A stretch of DNA of 33,947 nucleotides, from positions 1 to 33,947 of IMG/VR virus record IMGVR_UViG_3300028194_000576; one strand, 5' to 3'. The notes beneath the pieces were generated by a model. The model saw only the letters and a program-made list of their open reading frames with translations, ran no database searches and was not told the DNA's origin. Numbering within the stretch: the stretch's first letter is position 1; each line of letters begins with the position of its first letter. Both the position numbers and the translations under genes were made by a program. This document shows positions 29,373 through 33,947 of the stretch, in pieces. The DNA is from a virus.

Positions 29373-29401
29373 GCTTATTTGGTTTTATTCTGTTCGATCT
29401 G
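29373..29401 (+). repeat. 29-bp bipartite repeat spanning a stop codon
   Basis: GCTTATTTGGTTTTATTCTG ... TTCGATCTG. It encodes the C-terminal SQIEQNKTK and stop of the DUF1599-like gene, as in the 21280 and 21831 copies. Confidence 0.7.
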
Positions 29402-29716
29402 GGATCTTTCTTCCATCAGCATCGCCTTAGCTAATATCGCATAATTTACGATATCATCGCAAGCATCTTCTACTGATTCATTAGTGACTTTTAGTTCTTT
29501 GTCATTGGTGAATGAGCGGATTCTCTGAATCTTATCGATCACACGCAACAACAGCCCTTGGACTGGGTGGATGTCAAGGATAGATGACGCATTGAAATTG
29601 GCGAAAGGATCTGTAGATGATTTGCCGCCAGTATAATCACTGTTTTTTTGTTCCATTATCCCACGACAAGATTTACATGTCTCGTCATGCAGCTCTAGTA
29701 ACTCTTTTGTATTCAT
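29375..29716 (-). CDS. DUF1599/nucleotide-modification-associated protein
   Basis: A 113-aa all-helical protein. CRGIMEQKNSDYTGGKSSTDPFANFNAS is the characteristic 'KNxDYxG...DPFxNF' signature of the DUF1599/Nmad1 group, MazG-related proteins linked to phage base-modification or nucleotide pools. The C-terminal helix with EDACDDIVNYAILAKAM supplies the acidic residues for metal binding. It is next to a MazG-like gene, suggesting shared nucleotide metabolism. The family assignment is from memory. Confidence 0.72.
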   Translation of the reverse strand: MNTKELLELHDETCKSCRGIMEQKNSDYTGGKSSTDPFANFNASSILDIHPVQGLLLRVIDKIQRIRSFTNDKELKVTNESVEDACDDIVNYAILAKAMLMEERSQIEQNKTK

Positions 29717-29717
29717 T

Positions 29718-30029
29718 TTATTTCTCTTTTACAAACTTACCATCAACCATTTTACCCTTCCGATCTTTGATCTCGTCATAGGCCAGACTCAAACAATAAG
29801 TAGGATCTAGCTTAAGCATCTTGGATGCGATAATAATCGTCACCAACATATCACCTATGCCATCTGCCACCTCTGGATTATCAAATGCCGATTCAGTAAC
29901 CGCATCTATTGTTTCATCCAACTCTTCTTGAGTCTTATCTAACTGGGCCAAAGGATCAGCAGCATCAAAGATGCCACGCTCATCTGCCCAAACTACTACC
30001 TTCGCTACTAGCGTTTCAAAATTCTCCAT
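29718..30029 (-). CDS. MazG-like nucleotide pyrophosphohydrolase
   Basis: 103 aa from ATG 30029 (MENFETLVAKVVVWADERGI). It has the MazG-type helical arrangement with KTQEELDET and VADGIGDMLVTIIIASKML, where the Glu and Asp residues coordinate Mg. The C-terminal LAYDEIKDRKGKMVDGKF is common in phage MazG proteins. It hydrolyses non-canonical or alarmone nucleotides in related enzymes. It overlaps the small membrane gene by 14 nt. Confidence 0.88.
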   Translation of the reverse strand: MENFETLVAKVVVWADERGIFDAADPLAQLDKTQEELDETIDAVTESAFDNPEVADGIGDMLVTIIIASKMLKLDPTYCLSLAYDEIKDRKGKMVDGKFVKEK

Positions 30030-30282
30030 TGTTTTTTTCTTTTTTATTTTGCTCCATTCTTTGGATATGTCTACCCCAGATATCATCTGGTATTTCATTT
30101 AATGATTCTAAATGCTTCTGCAAATGCGATCTCATTCTTATATTATAGAACTCAATCGGGAAAGTTATAAGGGTTTTTATAAAAACACTTATACAGCTAA
30201 CTACGGCTAGCATCACACCAAAAGTTAGGCCGACGAAAACACTAAAGAATAAACATTCTATTTTTAGATAATTAATTTTCAT
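30016..30282 (-). CDS. Small membrane protein with hydrophobic N-terminal half
   Basis: 88 aa from ATG 30282 (MKINYLKIECLFFSVFVG). Residues ~8-42 contain one long or two short transmembrane helices (VFVGLTFGVMLAVVSCISVF), followed by a basic amphipathic tail (RSHLQKHLESLNEIP). No family recognised. Confidence 0.65.
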   Translation of the reverse strand: MKINYLKIECLFFSVFVGLTFGVMLAVVSCISVFIKTLITFPIEFYNIRMRSHLQKHLESLNEIPDDIWGRHIQRMEQNKKEKNNGEF

Positions 30283-30295
30283 TTTACAGGAGATA

Positions 30296-30535
30296 TTAAA
30301 CCTGTCTGTTTTGACTCTCAAGGTGTTCTTCTTTGAAATATTTTCGAAGACATTCGAGTTTATCGTCAGCGTCCACCAAAAGCTCTAAGGCTTGCCTAGA
30401 ATTCTTCCAGTAATCATCTGTAGAATGATCGCCTATACCTGCTGAGTGATCAGAAAGTAAATCAAGAGAAAGTAAGGCTTTCTTTCTTTCAGCAATAGCT
30501 TCCGTCCAAAGCATTTCATATAATTGTTGTCTCAT
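30296..30535 (-). CDS. Hypothetical 79-aa protein
   Basis: Helical (MRQQLYEMLWTEAIAERKK) with an acidic middle (SDHSAGIGDHSTDDYW) and C-terminal helix. No family recognised. It is preceded by a ~90-bp gap that faces the divergent plus-strand gene at 30628. Confidence 0.65.
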   Translation of the reverse strand: MRQQLYEMLWTEAIAERKKALLSLDLLSDHSAGIGDHSTDDYWKNSRQALELLVDADDKLECLRKYFKEEHLESQNRQV

Positions 30536-30627
30536 TTTTTTTCTTTTTACTGCTCATCAAACGTTTCCCGCCTATTTAAGACTTAAAATCGTCAAATAAT
30601 AATATAAGCGCTACCCAGGCGGTTGCA

Positions 30628-31002
30628 ATGAATATCTATAAGAGCTTGGGGATTACCTTAGGCAATACTAAGCCACGGTCAAGAGTTTTTTTCAAGATTA
30701 ATAAAAAAAGTGTAAATCTAAGTATGCCTCAACAATTATTAAGCGAAATACACTCCAGCGCATCAGTATCATCAGGAGACTGGGCGAACTTTAGAGCTGA
30801 AGTCACAGGCATGTATCTCTTAAGTGGCCAAGCTAACAAGGAATGGGACTCTCAACACTTAATTAGAGAATATAACAAAAATATAAATGACAGATACGAA
30901 AGTTGGACTGGCACTTCCCCCGTTACGACTGGACTATTTATTGAACCTTACAATGATGGGCTGAGTTATATAGGGACAGGCAATTTCCGAAATTATCCTT
31001 GA
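30628..31002 (+). CDS. Orphan plus-strand hypothetical protein
   Basis: A 124-aa protein, mixed alpha/beta, with MPQQLLSEIHSSASVSSGDW and a C-terminal FIEPYNDGLSYIGTGNFRNYP. No family recognised. It is the only plus-strand gene in the right half of the window and ends 10 nt inside the 30993 minus-strand gene. The upstream region contains TATAAG (about 30602) but no clear -35. Confidence 0.6.
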   Translation: MNIYKSLGITLGNTKPRSRVFFKINKKSVNLSMPQQLLSEIHSSASVSSGDWANFRAEVTGMYLLSGQANKEWDSQHLIREYNKNINDRYESWTGTSPVTTGLFIEPYNDGLSYIGTGNFRNYP

Positions 31003-31532
31003 ACCTTTTCAATTGGTATGTCGTATTCTTGGTAAGGCAGGAACCAATTTTCACAATCAGCCAAGACATCTGCCAAAGTAACCATAGACATCCAATCTTT
31101 CCTGCCGTTACGCTGATAACCTTTATACAAGGAATCGCTGACCTTTGTGACTTTATCGTGCATATCACATTTCTTCTTGGCTAAATTATAAAGATCAATA
31201 TTTTTGACATGAAGGAAAAAAGCCCCTACATCAAAAGCTATCCAAACAGGAGTACCTTTCTCATTACACCAACCAGTCTTACCATTTACATTAGTAAACT
31301 CTAAAAGGATTCTTCCTTCTCGCGTAGAGTTTTTAATCCCTTTTAGATCTACAGTTTCTCCATCAACAATAAAATCAACATGGCCAATATCTTGCATCTT
31401 ACCAGTCTTTTTGATTGTTAGACCTGCCGATAAGCATGAATGATGGTAACGTTTAGTGGATTCGTCCATGAGCTTTTTAGTATGCGCGACATGACTAGAG
31501 CCTGAGAGACCTTTAGCTTTATTAGAAATCAT
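30993..31532 (-). CDS. PD-(D/E)XK-like nuclease, paralogue B
   Basis: A 179-aa protein. GHVDFIVDGETVDLKGIK contains D-x5-ExVxLK-like residues of a PD-(D/E)XK nuclease core, followed by LLEFTNVNGKTGWCNEK, FFLHVKNIDLYNLAKKKCD and CENWFLPYQEYD. The layout matches the 21297 protein, with a more canonical Asp-Lys pair. Likely a mobile or restriction-type nuclease. It is convergent with the orphan plus gene. Confidence 0.75.
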   Translation of the reverse strand: MISNKAKGLSGSSHVAHTKKLMDESTKRYHHSCLSAGLTIKKTGKMQDIGHVDFIVDGETVDLKGIKNSTREGRILLEFTNVNGKTGWCNEKGTPVWIAFDVGAFFLHVKNIDLYNLAKKKCDMHDKVTKVSDSLYKGYQRNGRKDWMSMVTLADVLADCENWFLPYQEYDIPIEKVQG

Positions 31533-31574
31533 ATATATATCATATAAAAGTAATTAAAAATTGCAATAAAAAAT

Positions 31575-31609
31575 AAAAAAACCCCCTACCTTTTATAGGT
31601 AGGAGGTTT
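31575..31609 (-). terminator. Rho-independent terminator
   Basis: On the minus strand AAACCTCCTACCT-ATAAA-AGGTAGGGGGTTT (one mismatch) is followed by a T-rich run. It ends the operon that includes the 31628 gene. Confidence 0.75.
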
Positions 31610-31627
31610 GATCTAGGAGAAACTAGA

Positions 31628-31807
31628 CTATTTCTGCTTAGCTTTACCGATATTTAAAGCAGCCCAATCGACTAATGTATAAATCTTAGCCCAAATTCCC
31701 GATTTCGGGGTTGGGGTTGCAGCGGTGATGGCTGAAGCTAGAGCTATAGCAGCTGTAACAACGCCAAACCAAGGGTTATCTTGAACCAGTTGAATAATTA
31801 CGTCCAT
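31628..31807 (-). CDS. 59-aa holin-like small membrane protein
   Basis: Begins MDVIIQLVQDNPWFGVVTAA and continues as a hydrophobic helix (IALASAITAATPTPKSG), then KIYTLVDWAALNIGKAKQK. The 'NPW...AATPTPK...Y...LDLLALNIGKAK' layout is shared by small phage and prophage membrane proteins near lysis genes. A holin or lysis accessory role is an inference from topology. It is followed by the terminator at 31575. Confidence 0.7.
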   Translation of the reverse strand: MDVIIQLVQDNPWFGVVTAAIALASAITAATPTPKSGIWAKIYTLVDWAALNIGKAKQK

Positions 31808-31833
31808 ACTGTTATTTACACCATCTAGTGTGA

Positions 31834-32070
31834 TTATGAAGCGATTTGTTTTGTGGCGTAACCTTGATATTGATCAGCAGGATCTAATTCCCAACCTTTA
31901 ACGCCAAATTTATGCGCTCCAGTTTCAGCACTCATAAGGTCATGTATATCTGGAGAATCCAACCTATGGCAGCAGGAATCAACAGGATTGTCTTCTTCAT
32001 TTAAGACAGCGATCATCAATTCTTTGTATCCATTAGGGCCAATTATACGGCTATCATATCTGTGGCTCAT
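31834..32070 (-). CDS. Hypothetical 78-aa protein
   Basis: Has a Cys/His segment (VDSCCHRLDSPDIHDLM) and a C-terminal KGWELDPADQYQGYATKQ. No family recognised. It overlaps the upstream gene by 4 nt. Confidence 0.6.
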   Translation of the reverse strand: MSHRYDSRIIGPNGYKELMIAVLNEEDNPVDSCCHRLDSPDIHDLMSAETGAHKFGVKGWELDPADQYQGYATKQIAS

Positions 32071-32495
32071 TCTGCACTTATAACAATATAATCGTGAAAC
32101 TTCTTATAGCTATCAGCATACTCCACACAGGATTTAAAATCCCCTGCATGGTCTACATAAGAAGAATCGATGACAAAATACTTACCTTCTGGGACAGGAG
32201 ATGGTTCTGAACCCTTAGCTAAATGAGTAGAGGAGATCCTCCAACCCTCGCCGTCACTCTTAACGATTGTTTTAAACCTTACTGCATCAGCGGGATGAGC
32301 ATCTTCGCCATACCAACTAAGCATTTTATCCAGTTGCCACTTAGTAAGAATCACATGGGCATCTACTTTCTCTGGGGGGACGACCTTGACAGTCTCTTGA
32401 ATTTCTATCTTTGGCTCTTTATAACCATGCCAAGCAGCCAAACCTAAAGCTGAAGCAAATAGGGATAGAGCTGTTATTTGTAACGTATTTCTCAT
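32067..32495 (-). CDS. Exported or membrane-anchored protein
   Basis: A 142-aa protein. Residues ~7-22 are a hydrophobic signal or anchor (ITALSLFASALGLAAW) after a short basic start. The rest is a mixed domain (KWQLDKMLSWYGEDAHPADAV ... GKYFVIDSS) with no family I recognise. Next to a holin-like gene it might belong to a lysis module such as a spanin, which is speculative. Confidence 0.65.
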   Translation of the reverse strand: MRNTLQITALSLFASALGLAAWHGYKEPKIEIQETVKVVPPEKVDAHVILTKWQLDKMLSWYGEDAHPADAVRFKTIVKSDGEGWRISSTHLAKGSEPSPVPEGKYFVIDSSYVDHAGDFKSCVEYADSYKKFHDYIVISAE

Positions 32496-32515
32496 AACCG
32501 CTACATTATAACCTC

Positions 32516-32725
32516 TTAAAGTTCTTTGGCAAGCACATTATTTACTTCCCTCCTAATAATTACAATCGGGTCGTTATAAAAATTAGCGTCCCGAACCCTA
32601 ATTTCATTTAAAACCCAGTAATCTAAAGCTTCTTTTTCGTTGTTAAACTCTGGAGTGTTTGGCAAAGGCTCGTATATAAAACCCCTATCTTTAGCGATTA
32701 TATGAACCTGCTTATAGTTCTTCAT
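32516..32725 (-). CDS. Hypothetical 69-aa protein
   Basis: Starts MKNYKQVHIIAKDRGFIYE, with alternating strands and helices. No family recognised. It lies 3 nt after the beta-propeller gene stop, so it is co-transcribed. Confidence 0.6.
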   Translation of the reverse strand: MKNYKQVHIIAKDRGFIYEPLPNTPEFNNEKEALDYWVLNEIRVRDANFYNDPIVIIRREVNNVLAKEL

Positions 32726-32728
32726 TTT

Positions 32729-33947
32729 TTAAAACTCAAGCTTAATAGCCCTAGAAGTTCCAGCTAAACCAAGGTAAACATCATTACCTTTAACCAGAGC
32801 AGCAGTTGAATACCCTGTGCCTAGACTCATTATACCAGATCCAGCTTTAACTGTTGGATGACCATCCATAAATTCAGATTCATAATCTTTCCACTGGATC
32901 TCGTAAGTCTCTGGATTTATCCGAAAACACTTCGTATCAGCCCAAAATGCACTATAAATCCAACCATCAGGAGCGAGATAGCCATGAAAGTTCTTGTTTT
33001 TGTTCGCAACTTCTAAATAATCCTCTGGTAAATCGACTTCTTCGTAAGTGTCGTCAGAACAATTAATAATTAAAATCTTTTTACCCTGCCTTGGTAAACA
33101 AAATACTTTATCAACAGACTCTACATAAGTCGCGCCAACGTATTTATGAGTCCACCCTGATACCCCCGAAGTCGCTGGAGGGCCATCCAAGTAAGAGAAA
33201 ACGCCGAACTTATCAATTTTAGCTATACTAGTCCCTAAGACTTGAGGCATGTAGATCTCACCTTTCTTATCCACAGCAGCGCCCCAAATATGATTGCAAA
33301 ATGTATATCTACTAGGTTTCTGCGGGGTGATAGAAGCTACCTCACCAGTATTAGTGTTATAGGACAAAATGTTTAGAGTCTTTGTGTAAGATGGCATATA
33401 AATTATACCATCATTACCTTCTGCCCCAGAACGGACTTGAGGAATGTTCGTGAATTTATTCTCCAAGGTTATAGAGCTAGTCTTTCTATCTAACTTAGCA
33501 ATAGAATTGGAGTAGGCTGGCAAAAAATAAGTATAACCGTCAGAAGCTTTAACAGTCCCGATAAAACCTTTATACCCCACCTCATTTCTTTTTATGGAAT
33601 CTGCAGCCGTATCTGTTTCGATATGCATGTCCGATTTATAACCTAAAGAATGTATTATCCCGCTATCATCTAAAGCCATTGTGCGGGTCTTGGTGAGATT
33701 ACCGACTATTTCGTTATCTAAATATTTAAAAATTGGCCAAGAATTATTTAAGGAAGACTTAATACCAGCGCTAGACGATCCGATACCAGCGCTAGACGAT
33801 CCGATACCAACGCTAGACGATCCGATACCAACGCTAGACGATCCGATACCAGCGCTAGACGATCCGATACCAGCGCTAGACGATCCGATACCAACGCTAG
33901 ACGATCCGATACCAACGCTAGACGATCCGATACCAACGCTAGACTCA
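32729..33947 (-). CDS. Beta-propeller protein with repeat stalk, partial at right edge
   Basis: The frame extends beyond ATG 33679 to the window edge, so the true start lies outside (at least 405 residues visible). The N-terminal visible part is a GIGSSSA/GIGSSSV heptad repeat from 21-bp units, then KSSLNNSWPIFKYLDNEIVG. The C-terminal ~300 residues show six similar blades: GYTYFLPAYSNSIAKLDRKT, GIIYMPSYTKTLNILSYN, GEIYMPQVLGTSIAKIDKFG, KVFCLPRQGKKILIIN, GWIYSAFWADTKCFRINPET, DVYLGLAGTSRAIKLEF. That predicts a six-bladed beta-propeller (NHL/SMP-30/Vgb-like). A stalk-plus-propeller layout suits a tail fibre or adhesion protein. The specificity is unknown. Confidence 0.8.
   Translation of the reverse strand, partial: ESSVGIGSSSVGIGSSSVGIGSSSAGIGSSSAGIGSSSVGIGSSSVGIGSSSAGIGSSSAGIKSSLNNSWPIFKYLDNEIVGNLTKTRTMALDDSGIIHSLGYKSDMHIETDTAADSIKRNEVGYKGFIGTVKASDGYTYFLPAYSNSIAKLDRKTSSITLENKFTNIPQVRSGAEGNDGIIYMPSYTKTLNILSYNTNTGEVASITPQKPSRYTFCNHIWGAAVDKKGEIYMPQVLGTSIAKIDKFGVFSYLDGPPATSGVSGWTHKYVGATYVESVDKVFCLPRQGKKILIINCSDDTYEEVDLPEDYLEVANKNKNFHGYLAPDGWIYSAFWADTKCFRINPETYEIQWKDYESEFMDGHPTVKAGSGIMSLGTGYSTAALVKGNDVYLGLAGTSRAIKLEF
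33762..33947 (-). repeat. 21-bp tandem repeat, ~9 copies
   Basis: Unit GATACCAGCGCTAGACGATC plus one base, differing only at one G/A position (Ala versus Val codon). Reading left to right the copies are A,A,V,V,A,A,V,V,V, indicating an 84-bp higher-order unit of four copies. In frame it encodes GIGSSS(A/V). Confidence 0.95.

Noticed and set aside
33748-33936. Separate 62-aa gene of MVSDRLAL repeats
   Set aside because: It is the tandem repeat read in another frame; the GIGSSS frame is continuous with the propeller domain.
33762-33947. Possible CRISPR array
   Set aside because: Units are contiguous 21-bp repeats with no unique spacers, and they are in frame with the propeller gene.

Overview
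The window is a segment of a tailed double-stranded DNA phage (Caudoviricetes-type), probably a large environmental (aquatic) virus. The evidence is a contiguous packaging/head block (portal, large terminase), a tail-tube-like protein, PhoH, MazG-like enzymes, homing-type nucleases, a phage-encoded tRNA-Met, and dozens of tightly packed small genes with ATGA-type overlaps. No host gene is visible. Stop usage (TAA, TAG, TGA) is standard. Shine-Dalgarno sequences are essentially absent. The host cannot be named from the sequence; an SD-poor translation system that tolerates leaderless mRNA is suggested.

Layout. (1) 1-8753, minus strand: partial gene, portal, large terminase, a C2H2 zinc finger/ERCC4 nuclease, a protein with two HTH-like repeats (possible small terminase), a sigma-like factor with a zinc knuckle, a zinc-ribbon protein, PhoH and a putative tail-tube protein. 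This is a packaging/late-expression block. (2) 9054-17137, plus strand: about twenty mostly tiny genes, several with one membrane helix, plus a ParB/Srx-like protein, a DUF932 protein and a GP88-family protein. They are organised as repeated cassettes: a sigma70-like promoter whose -10 box lies exactly 6 nt before the ATG in seven cases (predicted leaderless mRNA), one to several genes, sometimes a GC-rich terminator, and then a ~95-bp double-hairpin element (six copies). (3) 17138-17551: a convergent intergenic region with one inverted double-hairpin element and a cluster of a 29-bp bipartite repeat. (4) 17552-20325, minus: small proteins, an HExxH metalloprotease, a RuvB-like AAA+ ATPase and an AT-hook protein, driven by a promoter like those of block 2. 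(5) 20406-24176, minus: nuclease-rich island (HNH-AP2, PD-(D/E)XK-like, two T5orf172/GIY-YIG-like proteins) ending at tRNA-Met(CAT). (6) 24188-29009, minus: small genes, then a surface-sugar cassette (two paralogous GT2 enzymes flanking a GT32 enzyme and a sulfotransferase). (7) 29002-30535, minus: MazG and DUF1599-type nucleotide enzymes. (8) 30628-33947: one orphan plus-strand gene, a second PD-(D/E)XK-like paralogue, a holin-like small protein, and a six-bladed beta-propeller protein joined to a 21-bp tandem-repeat stalk that runs off the right edge.

The strongest candidates for undescribed biology are the block-2 architecture (leaderless promoters plus bistable double-hairpin elements plus a conserved GTCAAG box) and the dispersed 29-bp bipartite repeat (TATTTG...GAYCT). 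The repeat always has the same orientation. It occurs upstream of the two largest plus-strand genes, in a cluster at the convergent junction, and embedded in the 3' ends of three minus-strand genes.
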